From: Lachnospiraceae bacterium
Lineage (GTDB): Bacteria > Bacillota > Clostridia > Lachnospirales > Lachnospiraceae
Direction of reading: 5' to 3'
DNA length: 22,218 nt
NCBI GenBank assembly: GCA_017461685.1
Contig: JAFTXF010000134.1
Coordinates: 1-22,218, forward strand
The notes under the pieces are model-generated. The model was not told where the DNA came from. It did not search any database and saw only the letters and a list, made by a program, of their open reading frames with translations. Every line of letters begins with the position of its first letter. Position 1 is the stretch's first letter. The position numbers and the translations under genes were made by a program. Below are positions 1-6,161 of this stretch, one piece after another.

Positions 1-178
1 GGCGCGCTCCCGCTCCATGAAAAACGTAGCAGTACTAAGCTCAGCTGCGGCGGCCCGCGCCTTGCTTCACTAAGGACTGACGTTTTTCAAGGGCCCTGTG
101 CCGAAATATATGTTACTCCGGACTGCTGACCGCCTGCTTCCGCTGGCACGTGAAAATAACAGAAAAGAGGACTAAATT
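1..178 (+). repeat. Palindromic structured repeat, copy 1 (5' end cut by window)
   Basis: This gene-free stretch aligns with the element at 17252-17485. The shared core runs from about 11 to 92 and includes GCTCCATGAAAA, GTACTAAGCTCAG, CCTTGCTTC and CTAAGGAC. A stem pairs TGAAAAACGT (18-27) with ACGTTTTTCA (80-89), and continues with CAGT (30-33) pairing ACTG (76-79). The right flank (about 101-142) matches the right arm of copy 2 with divergence, for example ATATATGTTACTCCGG against ATATATTGCTCCGG. The left arm must lie outside the window. The element runs into the ribosome binding site of the yjbQ-like gene. No separate promoter is obvious to me here. It could be a mobile repeat, a leader RNA, or both. 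Confidence 0.75.
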
Positions 179-799
179 ATGGAATTTAAAATTTATCAGA
201 AAGAATTAGAATTGCAGTCAAGAGGCTGGATACCGACCTTCCATGACGTATCCAAAGAGGTTATTGAAATCGTAAAGGCATCCGGTGTGAAGAACGGTAC
301 CGTTACCATTGCTTCCCATCATACAACCTGTTCTGTTATGGTACAGGAATGTTCCCACGATATTGATTCCTTTGACCTGGAGTATTTACAGCATGATTTA
401 TTAGACATTATGAGAAAGATGATTCCGGACTTCGCAGAAGAAGGTCAGTACCGTCATCCGGGTCCGATTCATGCGCAGTTTGGCCGTTATGTAAATGAGC
501 CGGGGGATTACACCAGTATGAATACAGACGGTCACCTTCGCAGTGCTTTCTTTGGCAGAAGTGAAGTGATGACAATCAAGGACGGGGAATTAGACGGCGG
601 AGAGTTTGCACATGTTTACTTTATTGACTGGGATCATGTACGTGCACGCCGCAGACAGTTAAATGTGACGGTTATGGGTACTACAGAGGATGTAGGCGAC
701 AGAAAGTGGAAAAACGGTGAAGTAATTGATACATTGCGTAAGTACACAGAGGAAGAAAAGGCTTACAGCGTGCACTATACATTACAGCAACAGAGATAA
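179..799 (+). CDS. yjbQ: YjbQ/UPF0047-family protein
   Basis: A 206-residue protein of the YjbQ (UPF0047, TIGR00149) family. Members are small homomeric cytosolic proteins for which weak thiamin-phosphate-synthase-like activity has been reported; the physiological role is uncertain. Visible family features are the His-rich motif TIASHHTTCSVMVQE (H47, H48) and the C-terminal block MNTDGHLRSAFFGRSEV to VRARRRQLNVTVMG (H119). Usual members are near 140 residues. The extra length here comes from a middle insertion (about residues 60-112) and a C-terminal tail after 167. The start ATG has AAGAGG at 165-170. It is followed at an 88-nt gap by the transaldolase gene, so the two are probably cotranscribed. 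The palindromic repeat lies directly upstream. Its link to sugar catabolism is by position only. Confidence 0.85.
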   Translation: MEFKIYQKELELQSRGWIPTFHDVSKEVIEIVKASGVKNGTVTIASHHTTCSVMVQECSHDIDSFDLEYLQHDLLDIMRKMIPDFAEEGQYRHPGPIHAQFGRYVNEPGDYTSMNTDGHLRSAFFGRSEVMTIKDGELDGGEFAHVYFIDWDHVRARRRQLNVTVMGTTEDVGDRKWKNGEVIDTLRKYTEEEKAYSVHYTLQQQR

Positions 800-887
800 T
801 CCGGAGCATATAAGCCGGATAGAGAAATATAGTGAGAAAATTCATTATAATTTGTACCGCAGGAACGCGGTGGAATGGAGCAACATT

Positions 888-1562
888 ATGTTATATATTT
901 TAGATACCGCTGATTTAGAGGCCATCAAGCACTGCAATGAGTTTTATCCTCTTGCAGGTGTTACTACGAATCCTTCCATCATTGCGAAGGAAAAAACAGA
1001 TTTCTGGAAGCTGGTGAAGGAAATCAGAAGCATAATCGGTGAAGAGAAAATGCTTCATGTGCAGACTACCCAGAAAAAGGCTGAGAGGATCGTGGAAGAA
1101 GCAAAGCTTTTAAAGGAAGCACTGAAAGGTGATTTTTATGTAAAAATTCCTATCGGTGAAGAAGGATTAAAGGCAACCATGGAATTAAAGAAGTTAGGCA
1201 TCGGCGTTACCATGACAGCAATTTTCACGCCGGCTCAGGCCCTTATTGCAGCAATGGCAGGGGCTAGCTTTGTAGCACCGTATGTAAACAGACTGGATAA
1301 TATTTTGGGCGACGGTACAGAGGTGGTTGCGGAAATCGTGAATCAATTAGAGCTGTATGGCTCTGACTGTAAAGTTCTGGCTGCCAGCTTTAAAAATGCA
1401 GAACAGGTACATAAGTGTGCATCTGCAGGCTGCCACAGTGTAACCGTGGCTGCGGATATTTTAAAAACCGTAATTTCACATCCTATGACGGATGCTGCTG
1501 TTGCAGGTTTTGACAAGGACTGGATGAGCGTATACGGAGAAAAAACTATTTTAGATTTATAA
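888..1562 (+). CDS. fsa: Fructose-6-phosphate aldolase-type transaldolase
   Basis: A 224-residue class I aldolase of the FSA/TalC/MipB group, a TIM-barrel enzyme that cleaves or joins ketose phosphates through a Lys Schiff base. I see VTTNPSI (residues 25-31), the Schiff-base Lys in YVKIPIGEEGL (K86), AIFTPAQALIAAMAG, and APYVNRLDN with Y132. Q59 occupies the place of the Gln that separates fructose-6-phosphate aldolases from true transaldolases, which have Glu. The length (~220) is typical. The ATG at 888 is preceded by GGAATGGAG (872-880) and gives the family N-terminus MLYILDTAD. A small hairpin (ACCGC 856-860 with GCGGT 867-871) sits just before that site. It is likely cotranscribed with the YjbQ-like gene. 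It may cleave the ketose phosphate made by this locus; the natural substrate is unknown. Confidence 0.88.
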   Translation: MLYILDTADLEAIKHCNEFYPLAGVTTNPSIIAKEKTDFWKLVKEIRSIIGEEKMLHVQTTQKKAERIVEEAKLLKEALKGDFYVKIPIGEEGLKATMELKKLGIGVTMTAIFTPAQALIAAMAGASFVAPYVNRLDNILGDGTEVVAEIVNQLELYGSDCKVLAASFKNAEQVHKCASAGCHSVTVAADILKTVISHPMTDAAVAGFDKDWMSVYGEKTILDL

Positions 1563-1570
1563 TTTTTTTC

Positions 1571-1627
1571 AGCAAAGCAAGCTGATGTTTCATGGAGCGT
1601 ACTGTGAGATATCAGCTTTTGCTTTTG
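1571..1627 (+). terminator. Imperfect hairpin, possible terminator
   Basis: AGCTGAT (1580-1586) pairs with ATCAGCT (1611-1617). The stem is prolonged outward by A1579 with T1618 and then, past a two-base bulge, by AAAGC (1574-1578) with GCTTT (1621-1625). The loop is about 24 nt. No clear U tract follows, so this is a weak terminator call; position after the transaldolase stop and before a new promoter supports it. Confidence 0.4.
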
Positions 1628-1687
1628 TACAGGGTTTTGGAATGGGTATTATAAAAACATAGTGCAAAAAAAATAAAATAAAGTGCA

Positions 1688-1716
1688 ATGACATTTAGGG
1701 ACTGCTGGTGTATAAT
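1688..1716 (+). promoter_or_regulatory. Sigma-A-type promoter for the amidohydrolase operon
   Basis: The -35 is ATGACA (1688-1693) and the -10 is TATAAT (1711-1716) with a 17-bp spacer. Predicted transcription begins near 1723, just ahead of the GGAGGA site at 1734-1739. This marks the amidohydrolase and acetyltransferase genes as a separate unit from yjbQ and the transaldolase, and argues against the upstream GTG at 1708, which would overlap the -10. Confidence 0.7.
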
Positions 1717-1746
1717 CAAAGAAAAGTTTTTTCGGAGGATACGCCT

Positions 1747-2655
1747 ATGCTTATTGATATTCATACACATGCATACAGAGTAAAGATGCCTTTTGTTACC
1801 CCTTTTTGTACTTTGCCGGAACTGTTAAAGGAACAGGAACGTCTGGGTATTGATATGAGCGTTGTAATGCCTATTGTCAGTCCGGAAATTTATATCCCGC
1901 AAAGTACGGACGATATCATTGATATGGCGAAGGAATATCCTGACAGAATTATTCCTTTTTGCAATATAGACCCGCGTTCCCTCTCAAATTCACCCATGGC
2001 CAGATTTGAAGATCTTATGGAATATTATAAGGAAAAAGGTTGCAAAGGTGTCGGCGAAGTAATGCCCAATATGAGAATGGATGACCCAAAGGTGCAAAAT
2101 CTGTTCAGAGCTGCGGAGAAGGTTGGATTTTCAGTAACTCCGGACGGTTCTGACCAGTTGGACGGCGACTTCGGTCTTTATGATGACCCGGGACTGCCTC
2201 AGCTTGAACTTTCACTGCGCCGGTTTCCGAACCTGATTATTTTCGGCCATGGTCCTGTGTTCTGGGCAGAAATAGCCAAGTTAGAAACCCCGGGAGAAAG
2301 AGGTGTGCCATTTAGATTTCTGGATGAGGGCCAGGTGAAACTAACGTTACCTAACAGGGGACAAAAGATAAAAGAGGAGGGGGTTGTTGCAAAGCTTCTT
2401 CGTCGCTATCCAAACCTGCACTGTGACCTTTCTGACGGCACTGCGTACAATGCAATGGTAAGAGATGTGGATTATATTTCTGAGTTTATTAAGGAATTTG
2501 AAGACAGAATGTATTTCGGAACGGATACCTGTGCACCCGGCCAGAAAATTCCGCTTATTGACACACTTAAGAAATGGAAGGATACAGGAGTTATCTCAAA
2601 AGCTGCATATAACAAGATTACGCATGAAAATGCGATGCGACTTCTGAAACTGTAA
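1747..2655 (+). CDS. Amidohydrolase-family (amidohydrolase_2-type) TIM-barrel protein
   Basis: A 302-residue metal-dependent hydrolase or decarboxylase-like protein of the amidohydrolase superfamily. The N-terminal metal motif DIHTHA supplies H6 and H8. E104 lies in GVGEVMPN, H168 in FGHGPVFW, and the C-terminal metal Asp is D260 in FGTDT. The usual His at the end of strand 5 is not obvious: the region reads SVTPDGSDQ, so one metal ligand may be replaced. The ATG at 1747 was chosen because GGAGGA at 1734-1739 has good spacing and the family begins close to its HxH motif. No signal peptide. It is followed after 81 nt by the AAC(3)-like gene. Family members act on lactones, ring carboxylates and amides; the substrate here is not predictable. 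Confidence 0.8.
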   Translation: MLIDIHTHAYRVKMPFVTPFCTLPELLKEQERLGIDMSVVMPIVSPEIYIPQSTDDIIDMAKEYPDRIIPFCNIDPRSLSNSPMARFEDLMEYYKEKGCKGVGEVMPNMRMDDPKVQNLFRAAEKVGFSVTPDGSDQLDGDFGLYDDPGLPQLELSLRRFPNLIIFGHGPVFWAEIAKLETPGERGVPFRFLDEGQVKLTLPNRGQKIKEEGVVAKLLRRYPNLHCDLSDGTAYNAMVRDVDYISEFIKEFEDRMYFGTDTCAPGQKIPLIDTLKKWKDTGVISKAAYNKITHENAMRLLKL

Positions 2656-2736
2656 AAATGACAGGGGGAAGTCGTAATCTGATATACAGACCGCAGTGAA
2701 TATGTAGTATATACAAATTCGGGAAAGAGGAACGGG

Positions 2737-3606
2737 ATGATGTTTGAAGTTACAAAAAAACAGATGAGGGAGGTACTCGACTCGCTTGTAATACCCAAGG
2801 ATGCGATTATATTGGTACATTCTTCGCTGAAAGCACCGGGCACTACCGAAGGCGGCGCCCAGGGTGTTATTGAAGCTCTGGAGAAAACTGTGCCTGAGGG
2901 AACTGTTGTGTTTCCGACTTTGTCACAAAAAAATTGGAGAACGGTTTTTGAGGATTGGCATATGGATCGTCCCAGCGACGTGGGTCTGATCAGCGAAACT
3001 TTCAGAAAGCAGCCGGGAAGTTTAAGGAGCAATAATGCCACTCATTCTGTGGCTGCCAGAGGCAAGGATGCAGAGGACATTGTTTCAGGTCCTCATGACA
3101 GGGGAGAGAGATACGGGATTTTCGGAGATTATTGTTTTTCGCATTATTCTCCGTGGCAAAAGATATACGAAAGCCGTGAAAGATACGGAAGGCGCGCGTA
3201 TGTGCTGTTTTGGGGTGTTTCCATGATGTACAATACCTATAAGCATCTGGTGGAATACAGTTATGTTGAGGAATTGCTTGCCATGATAGAAGACGAAGAA
3301 GTGCGTCAGGCCTGCAAGGCAGAGCTTGCCCATTATCCGGTACCTGCAGGACAACTTCAGGTTACCAGATTCTGGCCCTTTTATGATTCCGAGGCTTTTT
3401 TTGAAGTGCTGGAGGCAGAAGGTATCGCCAAAAGGGTAAAACTGGGCAATAGCCATATTATCTGCTGCGACATTTTCGATATGGTGAACCGAACAGCAAA
3501 GGAAATGAGGGAAAATACAGAATATATGGTGGGAACAAATTGTCCCACTGCTTACGATTGGATATTGCGAACAAAAGAGAGCATCAAGACACCTGTGAGC
3601 AAATAG
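2737..3606 (+). CDS. AAC(3)-family N-acetyltransferase
   Basis: A 289-residue protein of the aminoglycoside 3-N-acetyltransferase (Antibiotic_NAT) family, which transfers acetyl from acetyl-CoA to an amine. Recognisable blocks are IILVHSSLKAPG (25-35), FPTLS, PSDVGLISETFRKQPGSLRS (79-98) and the catalytic His motif ATHSVAARG (H103), then a GVSMMYNTYKHLVEY block matching the family's GV...NTxxHxxE. The ATG at 2737 has AAGAGG at 2725-2730; a second ATG follows at 2740. The gene closes the amidohydrolase operon and ends before a bidirectional terminator. Many family members in gut Firmicutes are not resistance genes, and this one sits among sugar enzymes. It more likely acetylates an amino sugar or aminocyclitol intermediate; that role is inference. 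Confidence 0.82.
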   Translation: MMFEVTKKQMREVLDSLVIPKDAIILVHSSLKAPGTTEGGAQGVIEALEKTVPEGTVVFPTLSQKNWRTVFEDWHMDRPSDVGLISETFRKQPGSLRSNNATHSVAARGKDAEDIVSGPHDRGERYGIFGDYCFSHYSPWQKIYESRERYGRRAYVLFWGVSMMYNTYKHLVEYSYVEELLAMIEDEEVRQACKAELAHYPVPAGQLQVTRFWPFYDSEAFFEVLEAEGIAKRVKLGNSHIICCDIFDMVNRTAKEMRENTEYMVGTNCPTAYDWILRTKESIKTPVSK

Positions 3607-3609
3607 GTG

Positions 3610-3636
3610 AAAGCCATCCGCAGAACGGATGGCTTT
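3610..3636. terminator. Bidirectional intrinsic terminator
   Basis: AAAGCCATCCG (3610-3620) pairs perfectly with CGGATGGCTTT (3626-3636) around a 5-nt loop, giving an 11-bp stem. It lies between the convergent acetyltransferase gene and the DeoR gene. The outer A/T tracts serve as U tracts in both directions. Confidence 0.85.
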
Positions 3637-3639
3637 ACT

Positions 3640-4404
3640 TTAAACAGTAATGAAATTCTGTACGTTGCTTTTTAAGAGCTCCACATCCTCGGTAGTAGAA
3701 GGATGTTGGTTGGTAATAATATAATCTGCCGCACTGACATCAGAAATCTTGGCAAATGCTGTGCGTCCCAACTTGGTGGAGTCTGCTGCAATAATCTTGG
3801 TGGCAGCTCTTGACAGCATCATACGGGCCAACTCTACTTCCTGACTGTAGAAGGTGGTCAGTCCGTTATCCAAAGAAATACCGTCTACGGACAAAATCAG
3901 CTTGTCAGCATGATATTTCTCCAACTGGGTAATGGCATCATCTCCGTAGGTAAACTGGTGCTTGGCATTGGTGAAACCGCCCAGAAGCACTACATTGAAA
4001 TTCGGATTAGAGCCTGCCTCTAAAGCAATGGCAATAGAATTGGTCACGATACACAGGTTAATTTTAGGCGGAAGCATACGGAACAGTGTAAGGGTGGTAG
4101 TGCCTGCATTCAGCATAATCGTGTCATTGTCATCAATCATGTCTACGATTTTCCGGGCAATAGCCTGTTTTTGAGGCTGGTTTGCGGAAAGACGCTGCTG
4201 CATGTCCATATTATAGTAGGTCTTATAAGAGCTTACCGCACCGCCGTGTACACGGGAAAGCATGCCCTTGGCTTCTAAGTCAGCTAAATCCATACGGATG
4301 GTTACGTCGGAAATATCAAACAAGGCGCTTAATTCATTTACTCTGACCTTACCCTCACGGTTTAAAATCTCCAGTATCTTCTGTTTTCTTTCAAAAATAT
4401 CCAT
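3640..4404 (-). CDS. DeoR-family transcriptional regulator
   Basis: A 254-residue repressor of the DeoR/GlpR family, which usually senses a phosphorylated sugar. The N-terminal winged helix (about 4-57) carries the full signature: RKQKILEILNREGKV, NELSALFDISDVTIRMDL, then LEAKGMLSRVHGGAV. The C-terminal DeoRC sensor domain shows NAGTTTLTLF (99-108), LILSVDGISLDNGLTT and ADSTKLGR, the usual sugar-phosphate pocket motifs. The start at 4404 follows AAAAGAGG on the minus strand; an upstream ATG at 4455 adds 17 residues without family similarity and was not used. It is transcribed divergently from the FGGY kinase and is the only regulator in the sugar locus, so it probably controls the kinase block and itself. 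Confidence 0.9.
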   Translation of the reverse strand: MDIFERKQKILEILNREGKVRVNELSALFDISDVTIRMDLADLEAKGMLSRVHGGAVSSYKTYYNMDMQQRLSANQPQKQAIARKIVDMIDDNDTIMLNAGTTTLTLFRMLPPKINLCIVTNSIAIALEAGSNPNFNVVLLGGFTNAKHQFTYGDDAITQLEKYHADKLILSVDGISLDNGLTTFYSQEVELARMMLSRAATKIIAADSTKLGRTAFAKISDVSAADYIITNQHPSTTEDVELLKSNVQNFITV

Positions 4405-4435
4405 AATCAAAACCTCTTTTACGATAGTTGTTTCG

Positions 4436-4444
4436 ATTATAGCA
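4436..4444 (-). promoter_or_regulatory. Extended -10 promoter element for the DeoR gene
   Basis: The minus strand reads TGCTATAAT, an extended -10 (TGnTATAAT), about 35 nt upstream of the DeoR start codon. No good -35 stands 17 bp further up, as is common for extended -10 promoters. The sequence CGAAAC lies directly downstream and could be a half-site for autoregulation. Confidence 0.5.
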
Positions 4445-4545
4445 CAAGTTCCCAATAAATGCCAGCTAAATTTAAGAAAACTGTGGTTTTAATAATGTTT
4501 TTTTATAATATGTCTGTAATTAGCGTTAATTGTCAAAAACGGAAC

Positions 4546-4560
4546 TTTCGTTTTATTTCG
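4546..4560 (+). promoter_or_regulatory. Candidate DeoR-family operator
   Basis: TTTCGTTTTATTTCG holds two TTTCG half-sites in direct repeat with starts 10 bp apart, one helical turn. As I remember it, the E. coli AgaR (GalNAc operon repressor, DeoR family) consensus core is TTTCRTTTYRTTTY, and this sequence fits it. The site lies in the gap between the divergent DeoR and kinase genes. Binding is inferred. Confidence 0.5.
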
Positions 4561-4571
4561 AATTACAAATG

Positions 4572-4677
4572 TTTGCTTGCGAATGAATTAATAAAAATTT
4601 CTGTTTTTCTTGACAATAAAAGGGCTCGGTAATAAAATAAATGTATTAAGTATTTGCTTGCACATCCGGCAAGCAAG
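4572..4677 (+). repeat. TTTGCTTGC direct and inverted repeats in kinase leader
   Basis: TTTGCTTGC occurs at 4572-4580 and again at 4653-4661. Its inverse GCAAGCAAG follows at 4669-4677. The second and third copies form an 8-bp stem, TTGCTTGC (4654-4661) with GCAAGCAA (4669-4676), around a 7-nt loop in the 5' untranslated region. The copies flank the promoter, so they could be operator sites or a leader hairpin. Confidence 0.45.
4610..4638 (+). promoter_or_regulatory. Sigma-A-type promoter for the FGGY kinase operon
   Basis: A perfect -35 TTGACA (4610-4615) and a -10 TAAAAT (4633-4638) are separated by 17 bp. Transcription would start near 4645, leaving a leader of about 50 nt that contains the TTGCTTGC hairpin. 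Confidence 0.75.
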
Positions 4678-4696
4678 AAGAAAGGATTCGGGAGAA

Positions 4697-6148
4697 ATGT
4701 ATATCGGAGTTGATCTTGGGAGTACGAATATAAAGGCTGCATTGTATGACGGTAAGCTGAATCTGATTGACCGTCAGTCAAGGCCGGTGGAGTACATACG
4801 TGATAACGGATTTATAGAGTTTGATACAGAAGAGTACTGTAATAGATTAGTAGAATTGCTGGCTCAGATGCTGAAGGAGAATAGTGTCCGTACGGTAAAG
4901 CACATCGCTTTTACGGGGCAGGCGGAGTCTTTGGTGGTGCTGGACCGGTTTGGAAAGCCGCTTATGAATGCTATTTCCTGGATGGACGAGCGTTCTGTAG
5001 AAGAATGTGCCGTTTTGGCAGAGCAGTTTACAAAGGAAGAGTGTGAGGAAGTGACAGGGCAGCAGGCAGTGCTTCCTACCTGGCCGGCCACCAAGATTTT
5101 GTGGCTTAAGAATAACCAGCCGGATATTTATAGGCAGGCAGCCACATATATGCTGTTAAAGGATTATGTGGTTTATTATTTAAGCGGTGTGATGCTATCC
5201 GATATGTCCATAGCTACTTTTTCCTTTTACTTTGATATTTACCGCAAATGCTACTGGAAGAAAATGCTGGATGCTATAGGGGTAAGTGAGGCACAGCTGC
5301 CGCCTCTTGCGGAGCCATGTACAGTAGCCGGTAAGTTAAAGAAGGAGCTGGCAGACGTGTTGGGACTGGAACAAGAGCCGGATATTAATATTGGTACGCT
5401 GGACCATTTTACAGGTATGATTGGAACCGGTAATATCGCACCCGGCGGCATTACCCTCTCTACCGGCACTGTTATGGCTATGGCTGCCATGGCAGAGGAG
5501 CCGGTGGCTCACAATACCGGCATTGCCATGCATTACGGGTTCAGACCGGATACTCATATTATGCTGCCCACAGCAGAAAGCGGAGGCGTAAGTCTGGAGT
5601 GGTTCCGTAAGACCTGTATGCCGCAGGTGGATTATGATAAATTAAATGAGGTGCTTTCCATGAGAAAGCGCAATAAGCTGATTTTTCTGCCATATTTAGT
5701 AGGCACCAATGCACCGGAATTTGATGCAGACGCCACCGGCGTATTCTGGGGATTGAGACAGGAGCATGATGCGTATGATATGGCCTACGCCGTGATGGAA
5801 GGTGTGGCCTTTGTCCTTAGGAAGAATTGTGAAGCAATTACCGAGAAAGGCACCCGCTTACAGTCCATTATTGCTACCGGAGGAGGTGCCAAGAGCGCTA
5901 TCTGGTGTCAGCTTCAGGCGGATATTACCGGACTTCCGATTTTGATACCGGAAGAAAAGGAAGCGGCCTGTCTGGGTGCGGCGATGATAGCTGCAGTTGC
6001 TGACGGTGTAATTCCTGACTTGGAAACGGCGGCAAAGAATATCAAAATGAAACAAAGGTTTGAACCTCATTACAGTGAAGAAATAGAGCGTAAATACCGC
6101 CGCTTCTGCGCACTGTACGAGATGTCTTTAGAAGTGCTGGGGCAGTAA
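4697..6148 (+). CDS. FGGY-family carbohydrate kinase (xylulokinase-like)
   Basis: A 483-residue cytosolic ATP-dependent sugar kinase of the FGGY family. The N-terminal phosphate-binding motif GVDLGSTNIKAALYD starts at residue 4. The sugar-site region holds FTGQAESLV and SWMDERS. D236 in TLDHFTGMIG fits the catalytic Asp, and STGTVMAMAA plus ATGGGAKSAIWCQLQADITG form the C-terminal ATPase domain signature. Length is normal for the family. The ATG at 4697 follows GGAG at 4691-4694 and begins directly at the conserved motif; a TTG at 4610 coincides with the -35 and was rejected. The GH20-like gene starts 13 nt after the stop. FGGY kinases phosphorylate ketoses, polyols and similar sugars; closest resemblance by eye is xylulokinase, but substrate is uncertain. 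Confidence 0.9.
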   Translation: MYIGVDLGSTNIKAALYDGKLNLIDRQSRPVEYIRDNGFIEFDTEEYCNRLVELLAQMLKENSVRTVKHIAFTGQAESLVVLDRFGKPLMNAISWMDERSVEECAVLAEQFTKEECEEVTGQQAVLPTWPATKILWLKNNQPDIYRQAATYMLLKDYVVYYLSGVMLSDMSIATFSFYFDIYRKCYWKKMLDAIGVSEAQLPPLAEPCTVAGKLKKELADVLGLEQEPDINIGTLDHFTGMIGTGNIAPGGITLSTGTVMAMAAMAEEPVAHNTGIAMHYGFRPDTHIMLPTAESGGVSLEWFRKTCMPQVDYDKLNEVLSMRKRNKLIFLPYLVGTNAPEFDADATGVFWGLRQEHDAYDMAYAVMEGVAFVLRKNCEAITEKGTRLQSIIATGGGAKSAIWCQLQADITGLPILIPEEKEAACLGAAMIAAVADGVIPDLETAAKNIKMKQRFEPHYSEEIERKYRRFCALYEMSLEVLGQ

Positions 6149-6161
6149 GAGGAGGAAGGTT

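Noticed and set aside
726..887. Upstream start for the transaldolase overlapping yjbQ
   Set aside because: The added 54 residues are out-of-frame yjbQ sequence and lack similarity to the family. The ATG at 888 has a ribosome binding site and gives the usual N-terminus.
2737..3606. Annotation of the AAC(3)-like gene as an antibiotic resistance determinant
   Set aside because: Context is metabolic and there is no mobile-element or resistance neighbourhood. The family includes many members not tied to resistance. Kept only as a family call.
4610..4696. TTG start for the FGGY kinase
   Set aside because: The TTG is the first base of the -35 TTGACA. The family motif GVDLGST begins right after the ATG at 4697.
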